From positions 1 to 64,000 of the forward strand of contig JAFZVU010000018.1 of the NCBI GenBank assembly GCA_017617655.1: DNA of 64,000 bases. Reading direction: 5' to 3'. Source of the stretch: Bacteroidales bacterium. Its GTDB lineage: Bacteria > Bacteroidota > Bacteroidia > Bacteroidales > UBA932. This document shows, piece by piece, positions 1-9,080 of the stretch (the first letter of the stretch is position 1; each line of letters opens with the position of its first letter). A program made the translations under genes and the position numbers. Under the pieces are notes generated by a model. The model had not been told where the DNA came from. It ran no database searches and saw only the letters and a list, made by a program, of their open reading frames with translations.

Positions 1-59
1 ATAACTGCAAATAAGGCCTTATTTGCGGTTATGGGTCCAAGAATTTGCAGTATAACCGC
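1..59. repeat. nested palindromes at window start
   Basis: Positions 1-32 form an almost perfect 32-bp palindrome (arms 1-16 and 17-32, one mismatch). Its right outer segment GCGGTTAT (25-32) can instead pair with ATAACCGC at 52-59, so the same 8-mer appears three times in alternating orientation. It could be a terminator for something to the left of the window, or a recombination or replication site. No T-tract is obvious. Confidence 0.5.
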
Positions 60-87
60 ACTGGACATAAAAGGCTCGCTATCGGTG

Positions 88-103
88 ATGGCGAGCTCGC
101 CAT
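88..103. repeat. 16-bp perfect palindrome
   Basis: ATGGCGAGCTCGCCAT reads the same on both strands. A related GGCGAGCTTGCC lies near 324-335, inside the same non-coding repeat region. Function unknown. Confidence 0.5.
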
Positions 104-201
104 TCCGCAGGAAAGAAGGGTCTTCGGGGGTTCCGTGAGTGTTAGGCCCGCCACCCACACCAGCCACCCACACGGCCTCCAATAGCGCCTGCCGGCGCTA
201 C

Positions 202-273
202 ACTCACTCCAATCCCTCCCATTGTCTGCTTCGTCCTGCTAAGGCAGAACTCGCATCCAACGGGCCCCTCCCA
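202..273 (-). repeat. left copy of inverted non-coding repeat
   Basis: Read on the minus strand, this stretch matches 5022-5093 on the plus strand at roughly three quarters of positions by eye. Shared blocks include GGGAGGGGCCCG, ATGCGAGTT, ACGAAGCA and TTGGAGTGAG. Weaker similarity extends to about 320 (AGAAGG and GGCTGG blocks). The whole of 1-508 has no convincing gene: the open frame at 139-411 is proline- and serine-rich, has no family resemblance, and lies over the repeat. Confidence 0.6.
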
Positions 274-508
274 CTCTGCAGCCGTGGGCGGCCAGCCCCA
301 CTCAGACCCTTCTTCCCTGCTGCGGCGAGCTTGCCGACCCTTAAATATTCTGCTGGTACACCATTAGCCATTAGCCCTTATGGGCATAACCGTCGTAAAG
401 CGAACGCGTGAAGAAAAACAGCCAAGGGGTGACCTAATATATTCGCAGACTAATATACAGGATAGACAAAGCTAATAGACTTGGGATTGATATACTTAGA
501 TTAAAAGT

Positions 509-1192
509 CTATTCGTTTCTATTAAAGATTGAATCAGTCACTATGTCATTTGAAACGTCATCATCGTCAAGACGAAGAACATTCATCAGGAATTCCCGCT
601 CTGATGTGGATATGATGCCATCTGCTTCTGATATAGCTTCACATAACTTATACAAGATGATGCGATATTCTTTATCTGCTTCTGGATTAACCACTTGAAG
701 AAGTGAAGAAACAATGCTCTGAGTTTTCATCACATCAGTTTCTTCAATACACCCCCATATGTATGAAACCATACTATCAAGATTGATAATAAATTGAGGC
801 GTTTCAGATAGATCCTCATATGACATATAGTAATCAGGGCGATACACCTTAGCCATAACATTCAGGAGCGCTAATCCTTCGCATGTGTTGAGACTTGTAG
901 GATGATTGAGCCCATCAAAGCAGTAAACAAAATCCATAAGGAGGCACAGCATCAAGTCATCATCGTCCTGATAGCCTTCAATGGCAACTATCCGCCGCAG
1001 AGCATCCCTCACTTCTTGTGTAGCGACAGAACGCTTGTAAAAATCCAGGAGCTTATCACTGCGCTCGTCAATCTTCGTGAAATACTCTTTTGAAACTCCG
1101 CTACTTGTCAAATCGATAGTAACACCATCGAGGTCTGGTTTTATGCTCGTAACATACTTTAGTTGCTCAAAATACCATTCAAATGCATTCAT
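509..1192 (-). CDS. TerB-like domain protein, partner of AAA+ protein
   Basis: A 227-residue acidic soluble protein with no signal peptide or membrane segment. Its C-terminal part (about residues 170-212) has the pattern of TerB-like domains: a helix with ILYKLCEAISEADG followed by a second helix starting at SEREFL, as in proteins of the tellurite-resistance/TerB superfamily. The rest I do not recognise. It lies 28 nt downstream of the large AAA+ gene on the same strand, so the two are very likely co-transcribed. That neighbour carries a similar TerB-like stretch, suggesting a shared scaffold or binding surface. Codons are AT-rich compared with genes from 5.3 kb onward, as in its partner. The role (stress, envelope or defence) is not known. 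Confidence 0.8.
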   Translation of the reverse strand: MNAFEWYFEQLKYVTSIKPDLDGVTIDLTSSGVSKEYFTKIDERSDKLLDFYKRSVATQEVRDALRRIVAIEGYQDDDDLMLCLLMDFVYCFDGLNHPTSLNTCEGLALLNVMAKVYRPDYYMSYEDLSETPQFIINLDSMVSYIWGCIEETDVMKTQSIVSSLLQVVNPEADKEYRIILYKLCEAISEADGIISTSEREFLMNVLRLDDDDVSNDIVTDSIFNRNE

Positions 1193-1220
1193 AGTATGGC
1201 TAATTATCTTGATTATTTTT

Positions 1221-4200
1221 CTATACAGCGTTATTTATGTCTTCCTCTTCAATTGTCGCCAGGGATTCTGCTGTCACTTCTGACGCCAAAGAGATGCGAT
1301 TAGCTTGATTTTCAATCACTTTTTCAAAAAGATTTCTAGCAAAACGGCCGTTTCCGAAATTCTTGTCTTTATGGTCTACAACTTCATTCAAAATAGATTT
1401 CAGCTTGGTCGATGCATCTTCCGTTAATGAATATTCATATTTCTTTGTATTGGCCTCAAAGATTTGGAACAACTCATCTGCAGTATAGTCGGGGAACTCT
1501 ATATACCTGTTGAATCTGGATTGTAGTCCAGGATTAGAGTCAATGAAACGCTTCATATCGTTTGTGTAACCAGCAAGAATAACAACTAGTCTGCCCCTGT
1601 CATCTTCCATTCGCTTCAGCAGAGTAGAAATTGCTTCTTTCCCGTAATCTGAATTTCCACCGTCTACCAAAGAATAGGCTTCGTCAATGAACAAAATGCC
1701 ATCGAGAGCCGAATCGATAATCTTATTTGTTTTTACTGCAGTTTGACCTACATATTCAGCAACAAGACCCGACCTGTCGGTCTCTATCAGATGCCCCTTT
1801 TGCAATAAACCAAGTTCCTTATATATCTCTGATACTATTCGTGCTACTGTAGTCTTTCCTGTACCTGGATTGCCCGTAAAAACACAGTGTAATGAAACCG
1901 GAGTGACTTTCATACCCTTCTCCTGCCTCATCTTCTGAACCTTGATATAGTTAGTTAAAGTATCTATCTCCGTCTTTACTGAAGACAGGCCTATCAATGC
2001 ATTAAGTTCATCTGCGGCGGCGGAACGCAGTTTCGCAGGACTTGTTTTCTTCTTGGGCTGCGGTTGCGATATCGGATCTACAGACTTTATGACATCATCG
2101 ATAGCTTCCGGTTCCTTTAATGCCATAATCTTTTTTAACCACTCAGCCTCACTCGCGGTAATATTCTTGTCCGCCTTAGCGATCAGTGAAGCAAACCTAT
2201 ATAAGAGAACAACATATTGATTATGGAGCTGCTTATCGAACTCCTTCAAACAAAACTCCAGCAAGAAAACATTGGTATTACCCGACATTGACGCGACAGT
2301 ATTTCGTGTAAAAGTTTCTGAAGACTCCACCAGGTTCTTACGATAATGATCAAGCATGCTATAATCAAATGTGAAAGTTGGTTTGACCATCATCGTGTTA
2401 TAGATGAGAATTCCCAGCCCCTCATTTGAAGATAGATTCAATTCATGCCCGAGCCCCATATAACTGTGTATCACATCTGTCCATAGGAATACAGGTATTT
2501 TATCTTTACCGTCTGTCAGGAGTTTTCCATTCCATTTCACGTTGCCGGAAATAGTATCATCGACTACTTTACAGAATTCATTATTTAAGGATAATCTCTT
2601 CCCAAAACTCTGTAAGCTCTTAGCAGCAGTTAGCAAATCATTAAAATACTGTTCATTAACGCATCCGCGAGAGCTCATGTTAGAGTCAATATAGCTGAAA
2701 ATCGCAGCAAGGGTATCAAGATCTTTAATCAATACCTCTCGTTGGGAAGAACCCGACATAGGACCAATTATTGACAGAGTTTCTAACTCATCAAGTATTT
2801 TACTTGCGCGAGCATAACCGACGCCCAGACCTCGTTGAATATCTGATGTAGATACTCTTTGGTTGGTAACAGCCAACTTTGCAGCCGCCTTAAGTAGCTC
2901 ATCATGATTAGTTATAATATTAGAATGAACTTGAGGCTCTATCAAATCATTATTGTTATGTCCATCATCACTATGTTCATCATTTGCTTTGTTTTTCGAT
3001 AGGCACCCTGCTTTAAGCGTTTTAAACGCAAGATCCAATTGCATTGCTGCTTCATTATTACTTACCTGATAGGTATCTCCGAAAGGCATAATCTTGATGT
3101 CGCCATATAACAGTACAGGCATCACTGGGTTGTATGAATACCTACGATCAGGGCCACCATCTTTATTGACGTACTTGTATGTGGTATCGACTTGCTTGGC
3201 ATCAATAGGTTTATTCCCCGTCTCAATGAAACGAGTTGACTTGTATCTTAATTCAATCTTATCAATCTCTATTACATCGAATTTGTCAATACTATTACCG
3301 TGAATAACAAACCTCGGATAGAAGTAATAAGGGATTTTGTTTACTCCAGGGAAGAGTGGAACTTGAAAAGCCGATTGAAGGTGTACAAACGTTCCTGTCT
3401 TTAACACCACTGGGGACCTTTCTACTGTAGTATAGGCAGATGACTTCAGTTCCGAATTTCTTACACTGGATAATATAGACCATGCTCTATTCGAAGCCTT
3501 GAAGGCCTTATACGAGTCACAGAAATCCTTGTAATTATTCTTTTCTAACTCAGACAATTCACCATCGACATCGATAATAAGAGTTTTTGCTTCATCGGAA
3601 GCATCTTTGTATTGCTGTTCGAAAATATGAAGTTGCTCTTCACATTTCTGACCTGGGTTCTTCTGATATCGTTTTGTCCATTTTTCGGCCAATGGTTTCA
3701 ACCGGTTTTCAGCATCTTCAGACAGAATGTGCCCAAGATAATTACCCAGTATTTTCTTCTTGAGGGGATCATTTGTTTTCTCTATCAGTCCTCTCAAATG
3801 CTCGATGGTCTTGGTTATTTCTTGATCGGGTGAAGTATTCGATGGTTTTGGCATATGAGTTAAAAGCCAGCACACTGTAAGGACGAAGATAGCTATCAGT
3901 ATAATCAGCAGCCAACGGAACTCGCGCAACTTTACCTCAAGAGGTGTAACGCGTATTGTCAACTCTACATTATTACGAGCTTCGAGTCCCTGGTAATACT
4001 CTTGTGATTCCCCAATAGAATCTTGCTCCTCCATCTGTGAATAATCCACATTGCCATACTGTTCCTGGATGGACTGTAACTCTTTTTCTGTTTTGGACAA
4101 TCCATGAATAAGAACACCTATCAAGATTGCAGATGAAATGCAGAGAACCCACATAATTATATGCAGGCACCCACCATTCTCCGAAGTATTGTCATTCGTT

Positions 4201-4463
4201 GGCACAACAGGATCAGAAGGAGATGAATTTGGCGAAGAAAAACCGCTAGGAGTAGATGAAGGCGTTTCTTTCCCTAGGCCCGGACCTATCTTTTGACGGT
4301 TATAGATACCAGTTCCCGGTATACCTGTATGTAAATATGTGCCTTTAGGACCTACAGAAACCTTTGCGCCTCTTGGCCCAAATGAAGCACCCACCCCACT
4401 CTTGCTAAGGTTAATATGAACACCGGGAGCTATCTTGACTCTCCTTCTGAATGACCAGGCCAT
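1221..4463 (-). CDS. DUF4236 / winged-helix / TerB-like / CbbX-type AAA+ ATPase
   Basis: A 1080-residue multidomain protein. Residues 1-60 are a DUF4236 domain (basic start, then SFGPRGAKVSVGPKGTY). Two hydrophobic helices at about 99-119 and 183-203 anchor it in the membrane. Residues 350-480 hold a region with the motif YKYVNKDGGPDRRY that I cannot name. Residues 529-567 resemble the FtsK gamma winged helix (RVSTSDIQRGLGVGYARA, then LDELE). Residues about 749-779 are TerB-like. The C-terminus is a CbbX/SpoVK-type AAA+ module with Walker A GNPGTGKTT (about 863-871), Walker B ILFIDEA (about 921-927), sensor region ILAGYT and arginine-finger segment GLQSRFNR. All ATPase motifs look intact. The gene is AT-rich (one row counted by hand at about 42% GC, against about 60% for a row in guaA). 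It heads a two-gene unit and looks horizontally acquired. Confidence 0.85.
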   Translation of the reverse strand: MAWSFRRRVKIAPGVHINLSKSGVGASFGPRGAKVSVGPKGTYLHTGIPGTGIYNRQKIGPGLGKETPSSTPSGFSSPNSSPSDPVVPTNDNTSENGGCLHIIMWVLCISSAILIGVLIHGLSKTEKELQSIQEQYGNVDYSQMEEQDSIGESQEYYQGLEARNNVELTIRVTPLEVKLREFRWLLIILIAIFVLTVCWLLTHMPKPSNTSPDQEITKTIEHLRGLIEKTNDPLKKKILGNYLGHILSEDAENRLKPLAEKWTKRYQKNPGQKCEEQLHIFEQQYKDASDEAKTLIIDVDGELSELEKNNYKDFCDSYKAFKASNRAWSILSSVRNSELKSSAYTTVERSPVVLKTGTFVHLQSAFQVPLFPGVNKIPYYFYPRFVIHGNSIDKFDVIEIDKIELRYKSTRFIETGNKPIDAKQVDTTYKYVNKDGGPDRRYSYNPVMPVLLYGDIKIMPFGDTYQVSNNEAAMQLDLAFKTLKAGCLSKNKANDEHSDDGHNNNDLIEPQVHSNIITNHDELLKAAAKLAVTNQRVSTSDIQRGLGVGYARASKILDELETLSIIGPMSGSSQREVLIKDLDTLAAIFSYIDSNMSSRGCVNEQYFNDLLTAAKSLQSFGKRLSLNNEFCKVVDDTISGNVKWNGKLLTDGKDKIPVFLWTDVIHSYMGLGHELNLSSNEGLGILIYNTMMVKPTFTFDYSMLDHYRKNLVESSETFTRNTVASMSGNTNVFLLEFCLKEFDKQLHNQYVVLLYRFASLIAKADKNITASEAEWLKKIMALKEPEAIDDVIKSVDPISQPQPKKKTSPAKLRSAAADELNALIGLSSVKTEIDTLTNYIKVQKMRQEKGMKVTPVSLHCVFTGNPGTGKTTVARIVSEIYKELGLLQKGHLIETDRSGLVAEYVGQTAVKTNKIIDSALDGILFIDEAYSLVDGGNSDYGKEAISTLLKRMEDDRGRLVVILAGYTNDMKRFIDSNPGLQSRFNRYIEFPDYTADELFQIFEANTKKYEYSLTEDASTKLKSILNEVVDHKDKNFGNGRFARNLFEKVIENQANRISLASEVTAESLATIEEEDINNAV

Positions 4464-5021
4464 GGTAAAATAGTTGTTTCAAAAGTGCCGCAGGCCCGTA
4501 TACGACACAACGCAAAAAAGAAAGCGCGAGCCACTATAGACTTTTTCTAGCAGTGAATTCTGTATAGTCGTACACCAAGTACTTAAGATCCACAATACCA
4601 TAAATAAGTCATTGCTTTCTGTATTTATCCGCAATCACAAAGGATTACAACTATAAAATTATGAATTATAATTGAGATTCTTACGACCGATTACAAAAGA
4701 GTGCGTAATCATCCTCATGGCAATTAAGCAATCAAGGACAGCATACAGGGGAAGGGTGGATAAAACAATGTGGCAAACTAGAGGTTGCGAGCATGCGCAG
4801 CAACCAACAACATGCTGCGACAGCTTCCCACTGATGAGCGGAAAGGAAGCAACGCGACCGGGTGGGGATACTCCAAACGCGGACTGACCTTATTGATTGC
4901 GCGTGGCGAACCAACCTTTATGGGCGGCTTGCCGAGAGCAGCGAGTGTGCCGGGGTATTTTTTGCAGCAGATGCTTAGAAAGAAGGCATTCGGGGAGGCT
5001 GGTCACCCGTGACTTGCAAAA

Positions 5022-5093
5022 CGGGAGGGGCCCGACGAATGCGAGTTATCGCGCAGCGATGACGAAGCAGGCGTTGGGAGGGTTGGAGTGAGC
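5022..5093 (+). repeat. right copy of inverted non-coding repeat
   Basis: Inverted relative to the copy at 202-273; together they bracket the AAA+/TerB-like gene pair. Looser similarity begins near 4913 (GGCTTGCCGAGAGC, AGAAGG, GGCTGGTC). The copies differ too much for a recent transposition, and no terminal repeat or target duplication is visible. Confidence 0.6.
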
Positions 5094-5177
5094 GTTAAGC
5101 GAACGGAACTCCAAGAATGCCTTGCTTTCTAAAGCATCTGCTGCAGCTTCTGGATTCCCTAGGCAACCTCTGCCACG

Positions 5178-5284
5178 GTCAGCACATTTCGCGCAATTCT
5201 TCCGGACCAAGGAAGCAGAATCGCCCGAATCGCCGGAAAGCGCGACACAGTCAGCACATTTCCGCCCGTTCTTCCGGACCAAGG
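5178..5284. repeat. two short direct repeats, 72-bp period
   Basis: GTCAGCACATTTC at 5178 and 5250 begins two 35-bp copies (5178-5212 and 5250-5284) that both end in TTCTTCCGGACCAAGG. They lie just beyond the guaA stop codon. The family differs from the 51-bp repeats at 52.5 and 56.1 kb but sits in the same kind of 3' intergenic position. Confidence 0.6.
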
Positions 5285-5295
5285 CAGGCACGCAA

Positions 5296-6822
5296 CTATT
5301 CCCACTCGATAGTTGCGGGGGGTTTGGAGCTGATGTCGTAGACTACGCGGTTGACGCCTTTGACGCGGTTGATTATTTCGTTGGAGATTTTGGCGAGGAA
5401 GTCGTACGGGAGGTGGGCCCAGTCGGCGGTCATGCCGTCGACGGACTCTACGGCACGCAGAGAGACGACGCTCTCGTAGGTTCGCTCGTCACCCATCACG
5501 CCCACTGAGCGGACGGGCAGCAGCATCGCGCCGGCCTGCCATACCTTGTCGTAAAGATGGTTCTCGCGAAGGCCGCGGATGAAGATGTCGTCGACATCCT
5601 GCAGGATGCGGACCTTTTCCGGAGTGACGTCAGACAGGATGCGGATAGCCAGGCCGGGACCCGGGAAGGGATGCCTGCCGAGCAGCTCCTGCCGCATCTG
5701 CAGCTGGCGGCCCACCTTGCGGACCTCATCCTTGAAGAGCAGCCTCAACGGCTCCACGAGCTTCAGCTGCATGTATGCCGGAAGGCCTCCGACATTGTGG
5801 TGAGACTTTATGGTAACGCTCGGCCCCTTGACCGAAGACGACTCTATTACATCGGGATAGATAGTGCCCTGAGCCAGCCACTTGGCATCCTTGACCAGCG
5901 CCGCCTCGGCGTCGAAGACATCGATGAAAGTCTTGCCGATGGCCTTGCGCTTCGCCTCAGGGTCGCTGACGCCAGCCAGCACCTTGTAGAAACGCTCCTT
6001 GGCATCCACTCCCTTCACGTTAAGACCCATGTCGTGGTAAGACTCCAGCACCGAAGCGAACTCGTTCTTGCGCAGCAAGCCGTTGTCCACGAAGATGCAG
6101 TGCAGATTGCTGCCGATGGCACGGTGGAGAAGCATCGCAGCAACGGACGAATCCACGCCGCCGGACAGGCCGAGGATCACCTTGTCGTTCCCCAGCTTCT
6201 CCTTCAGCTCGCGCACCGTAGTATCCACGAACGAAGCAGCAGTCCAACCCTGGTCGCAGCCGCAGATATCCACCACGAAATTGCGCAGGATGGCAAGGCC
6301 GTCAACAGAATGGTGCACCTCCGGGTGGAACTGGATGGCGTAGGTATCTTCGCCGGCGATCTTGTATCCCGCATACTTTACATTCTCGGTCGAGCAGATG
6401 CAGTGGTAATTGTCCGGGACGATCTCGATAGTGTCGCCGTGGCTCATCCACACCTGCGAGCCGTCTCCCACACCGCGCATCAGCTTGCTGCTGCGGTCGA
6501 TGTACTGCAGATTGGCGCGGCCGTACTCGCGGATCTTCGACTGCTGCACCTTTCCGCCGCCCCATTTGGCGAGATACTGCGCACCGTAGCAGATGGCCAG
6601 CAGCGGCAGCTTGCCCTTGACGGCAGCCAGGTCAGGCACCGGAGCATCCGCTGCATTGCAGGAATACGGACTTCCGGAAAAGATCACACCCTTGACGTCG
6701 GGTGTCAGCTCGGGGAGCTTGTTGTAAGGGTGGATTTCGCAGTAAGTGTCCAGCTCCCTCACCTTGCGGGCGATCAGCTGGGTGTACTGCGAACCGAAAT
6801 CAAGGATGATGATGGTGTCCAT
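5296..6822 (-). CDS. guaA: GMP synthase (glutamine-hydrolysing)
   Basis: Converts XMP to GMP with ATP and glutamine, the last step of guanine nucleotide synthesis in the cytoplasm. The 508-residue protein has the class I amidotransferase domain first, with nucleophile Cys78 in AICYGAQ and the His166/Glu168 pair in FHPEVHH. The ATP-pyrophosphatase domain follows with the P-loop SGGVDSS at 220-226, then the C-terminal dimerisation domain ending in KPPATIEWE. Length and motifs are normal. It is the last gene of a three-gene minus-strand operon, 12 nt after mgsA. Confidence 0.97.
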   Translation of the reverse strand: MDTIIILDFGSQYTQLIARKVRELDTYCEIHPYNKLPELTPDVKGVIFSGSPYSCNAADAPVPDLAAVKGKLPLLAICYGAQYLAKWGGGKVQQSKIREYGRANLQYIDRSSKLMRGVGDGSQVWMSHGDTIEIVPDNYHCICSTENVKYAGYKIAGEDTYAIQFHPEVHHSVDGLAILRNFVVDICGCDQGWTAASFVDTTVRELKEKLGNDKVILGLSGGVDSSVAAMLLHRAIGSNLHCIFVDNGLLRKNEFASVLESYHDMGLNVKGVDAKERFYKVLAGVSDPEAKRKAIGKTFIDVFDAEAALVKDAKWLAQGTIYPDVIESSSVKGPSVTIKSHHNVGGLPAYMQLKLVEPLRLLFKDEVRKVGRQLQMRQELLGRHPFPGPGLAIRILSDVTPEKVRILQDVDDIFIRGLRENHLYDKVWQAGAMLLPVRSVGVMGDERTYESVVSLRAVESVDGMTADWAHLPYDFLAKISNEIINRVKGVNRVVYDISSKPPATIEWE

Positions 6823-6834
6823 CCGGATAAATGG

Positions 6835-7293
6835 TTATTTAAGTTTACGGTTCTTGTAGGTTTCGATGCAGCTCGGGATAATCCTCTTGTAGGTCTCGCT
6901 GGTAAACAGCGGAGAAGAGATTATGAAATCTGCTGAAGAACGGTTGGAAGCGTAGGGCACATTGTAGAGCGATGCCAGCCTGCTGAGGCCCAGCACGTCG
7001 TTCTGGTGTCCCTGCACGATGAGGTTGTCGCAGAAGAACACAAGCATGTCGAGCTTGCCCTCGGCGATCATTGCACCCACTTCAGCGTCGCCGCCGAGCG
7101 GACCGCTGAGCAGACAGTTGACCTCAGGGCACTCGTCGCCTAGACGTTCCTGGAGAGCCTTCTTCATAAGTTTGCCGGTAGTACCGGTGCAATAAAGAGT
7201 ACAATGCTTGATAGTTTCTGCATTGTATTTCACCCACGCGATCAATTCCTCCTTGCGGGAGTCGTGGGCCACAAATCCTATATTCTTAATCAT
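6835..7293 (-). CDS. mgsA: methylglyoxal synthase
   Basis: Converts dihydroxyacetone phosphate to methylglyoxal and phosphate, a bypass of lower glycolysis when sugar phosphates build up. The 152-residue product has the family motifs TGTTGKL, SGPLGGDAEVG (phosphate-binding loop) and FFCDNL, and the usual length. An in-frame extension to 7383 exists, but the ATG at 7293 gives the typical start MIKNIGFVAHDSRK and leaves a 13-nt gap after the upstream phosphatase gene, so I chose it. Middle gene of the phosphatase-mgsA-guaA operon. Confidence 0.95.
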   Translation of the reverse strand: MIKNIGFVAHDSRKEELIAWVKYNAETIKHCTLYCTGTTGKLMKKALQERLGDECPEVNCLLSGPLGGDAEVGAMIAEGKLDMLVFFCDNLIVQGHQNDVLGLSRLASLYNVPYASNRSSADFIISSPLFTSETYKRIIPSCIETYKNRKLK

Positions 7294-7306
7294 TGTTCTT
7301 TTAGTT

Positions 7307-8602
7307 TTAATCAAGACCGCAGATGTCGGCCAGATAGGCCCTGAGGTCCTGCCATTTGTAATACGGACCGTCGAAGGGGGCAAGAGCCGGGATGATGGTC
7401 TCCTTCTCGTTGCGGAGCATCTTCACCAGCACGTCTCCCTGACGGTTTTTGTAAAATATCATCTGGAAGTTGGAACCCATCGGGAGATATTCGTAGACGG
7501 GCCATTCCTTCCATGAGTCGGCGAGGGCTGGAGTAGTGTCATAGCCCTCGACCTTGATTGTGCCGAGCAGCGGGCCAATGCCCGAGTCGTGACCGAAACG
7601 CAGGTCGGCGCATTTGGTGCTGCCGGGTTTCAGCGCTTCGTCGGCCTTCACGATGAAATCTGTCAGCAGCGGCACTCCGGTGATGGTGTTGTTCACATCG
7701 CCAGTCTCCTTGCTGCGGTGGAACCAGAAGGTGCACTGCGCATTCCAGATCTTGCCGAAGACAGCCACTTCCTCATCGGTGAAATGAGAGAGCGGATCCA
7801 CATCTATGTCGAGGCATTTGGCAATAGAGCTCTCTTCGAGAAGCTGGTAGAGGTAGTATGCGAGCGGCTCTTCATCTCCAAGCTCCTGCTGCACTTTCTT
7901 TGAATCCTTGAAGATCTTGCTGCCTATCTTCATGCCGTCAGTAAGCTCGAAGAGCATCTTTTCAAGTGTCAGATCGCAGATTGAATCCAGCGGGTCGGAG
8001 ATGGAGCTCGGCACCGAACGGGCCAGATAATCTTTGTACTTGTCGCCGCTGTAGAGCTGGACCTTGAGGTCAGGCTCGTTGCCCTTCAGCACGCTCACGA
8101 AATTGAAGGCGCTCTGCAGCACGCGGTGCACCGGCGTAGAGACCACCAGCACGTCCTTGCGTCCGGGCTGCCTGAATACCTTCTTCACCCTCCTGTACAT
8201 GCGCGAGCTGATGCCCTGATGCTCGCGGCTGCCCACCTGGGTGAGGATGCCGTCCTGACCTGCGTGGGCTTCCCTCATTGCGTGGAGGTCATCCCTCAGC
8301 GTCTCTCCCTCGGAGGTCAGAAGGTTTTTGTCGTGAAGGGCGTCCATCATGTCGACGGTGTGGGTGTACCTCGACGAACCGATCAGATAGCGGCTGCCGT
8401 GGCGGCCGTAGTGGCTCACATAGAAGGGAGTGTAGCCCTTGGGAGCCTTGGTGTCGGAGTATTTCGGGACAGGATACGGATGATAGTTGCCTGCAGCGTT
8501 GTAGCGGTCAGCCTTGAGGACGTCGAGATAGGGGTCTTTGGCAGAAGTCGTCAGGACTATGATGGCCGCCAGCGTTGTCAGCAGTATGACGAATCTTTTC
8601 AT
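7307..8602 (-). CDS. secreted histidine acid phosphatase (phytase/MINPP-like)
   Basis: A 431-residue protein of the two-domain histidine phosphatase superfamily, which hydrolyses phosphate esters such as phytate or other sugar and inositol phosphates. An N-terminal signal peptide (about residues 1-21) exports it. The catalytic RHG motif is at 67-69 (YGRHGSRY), and the proton-donor region near residue 336 reads RFGHDSG, giving the HD pair of the second conserved block. Substrate cannot be fixed from sequence. It is the first gene of an operon with mgsA and guaA; a -7 box lies 22 nt upstream of its start. Confidence 0.88.
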   Translation of the reverse strand: MKRFVILLTTLAAIIVLTTSAKDPYLDVLKADRYNAAGNYHPYPVPKYSDTKAPKGYTPFYVSHYGRHGSRYLIGSSRYTHTVDMMDALHDKNLLTSEGETLRDDLHAMREAHAGQDGILTQVGSREHQGISSRMYRRVKKVFRQPGRKDVLVVSTPVHRVLQSAFNFVSVLKGNEPDLKVQLYSGDKYKDYLARSVPSSISDPLDSICDLTLEKMLFELTDGMKIGSKIFKDSKKVQQELGDEEPLAYYLYQLLEESSIAKCLDIDVDPLSHFTDEEVAVFGKIWNAQCTFWFHRSKETGDVNNTITGVPLLTDFIVKADEALKPGSTKCADLRFGHDSGIGPLLGTIKVEGYDTTPALADSWKEWPVYEYLPMGSNFQMIFYKNRQGDVLVKMLRNEKETIIPALAPFDGPYYKWQDLRAYLADICGLD

Positions 8603-8623
8603 AGTTCTCTAAGAAATACGCCG

Positions 8624-8631
8624 CAAAGATA
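8624..8631 (-). promoter_or_regulatory. -7 promoter box for phosphatase operon
   Basis: TATCTTTG on the minus strand fits the Bacteroidota -7 consensus TAnnTTTG and lies 22 nt upstream of the start codon. No clear -33 TTTG was seen. Confidence 0.55.
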
Positions 8632-8654
8632 ATAATTTAGCTTAATTTTGAGGC

Positions 8655-9080
8655 ATGAAAGAGTCTGCAAGCGAGTATGTTTACAAGTTGCGCATGAAGG
8701 TGCGCGACTACGAATGCGACATAGAAGGAGTCGTCAACAACGCCAATTACCAGCACTATCTCGAAGTAGCCAGGCACGAATACCTGAGGACCATCGGCAT
8801 CGATTTCCGCGAGTGCACTGCCAACGACTATATCTTCATGGTGAGCCGCATCGAGATGCGTTTCAAGACTCCGCTGCACGGCGGCGAGGAGTTCGACGTC
8901 TGCCTCAATTTCAAGCGCGAAGGCGTGCGATACATCTTCCTCCAGGACATCCTGAGGGCTTCAGACGGTAAGACCGTGGTGAATGCAGAGGTGGAATGCA
9001 TAGCCCTGCACGAGGGCCGCATCGCAAAGGAGACTCCTTATGACGCCAGACTGTCAGATGCTCTCGGGACGCTGGCCTGA
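8655..9080 (+). CDS. acyl-CoA thioesterase, 4HBT family
   Basis: A 141-residue single hotdog-fold protein of the 4-hydroxybenzoyl-CoA thioesterase group, which cleaves acyl-CoA or acyl-ACP thioesters in the cytoplasm. The family block DYECDIEGVVNNANY, with the following NYQHYLEVARHE, carries the usual Asp and Asn positions. It is transcribed divergently from the phosphatase operon. Its last 27 nt overlap the 3' end of clpC, which converges on it. Substrate chain length is unknown. Confidence 0.88.
   Translation: MKESASEYVYKLRMKVRDYECDIEGVVNNANYQHYLEVARHEYLRTIGIDFRECTANDYIFMVSRIEMRFKTPLHGGEEFDVCLNFKREGVRYIFLQDILRASDGKTVVNAEVECIALHEGRIAKETPYDARLSDALGTLA

Larger units (their letters stand above)
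4464..5295. other. 832-nt non-coding region with repeats
   Basis: No convincing gene. 4464-4890 is moderately AT-rich upstream sequence of the AAA+ gene with overlapping short open frames in several phases and no family resemblance. From about 4900 it becomes GC-rich and carries the right copy of the inverted repeat (5022-5093), then a pair of short direct repeats close to the guaA 3' end. I see no clear TAnnTTTG box just upstream of the AAA+ start. Confidence 0.6.

Noticed and set aside
139..411. 90-codon open frame at left edge
   Set aside because: Low-complexity composition, no family resemblance, and it lies over the inverted repeat shared with 5.0 kb.
4672..5012. Several 60-80 codon open frames upstream of guaA
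   Set aside because: They overlap one another on both strands, lack start context and family motifs, and lie in repeat-bearing intergenic DNA.
5557..6936. 459-codon open frame antisense to guaA
   Set aside because: It mirrors guaA and has no family motifs. Long antisense frames are expected opposite GC-rich codons; the same holds for large frames opposite leuA-like, leuC, GSIII, glmS, clpC and the metalloprotease genes.
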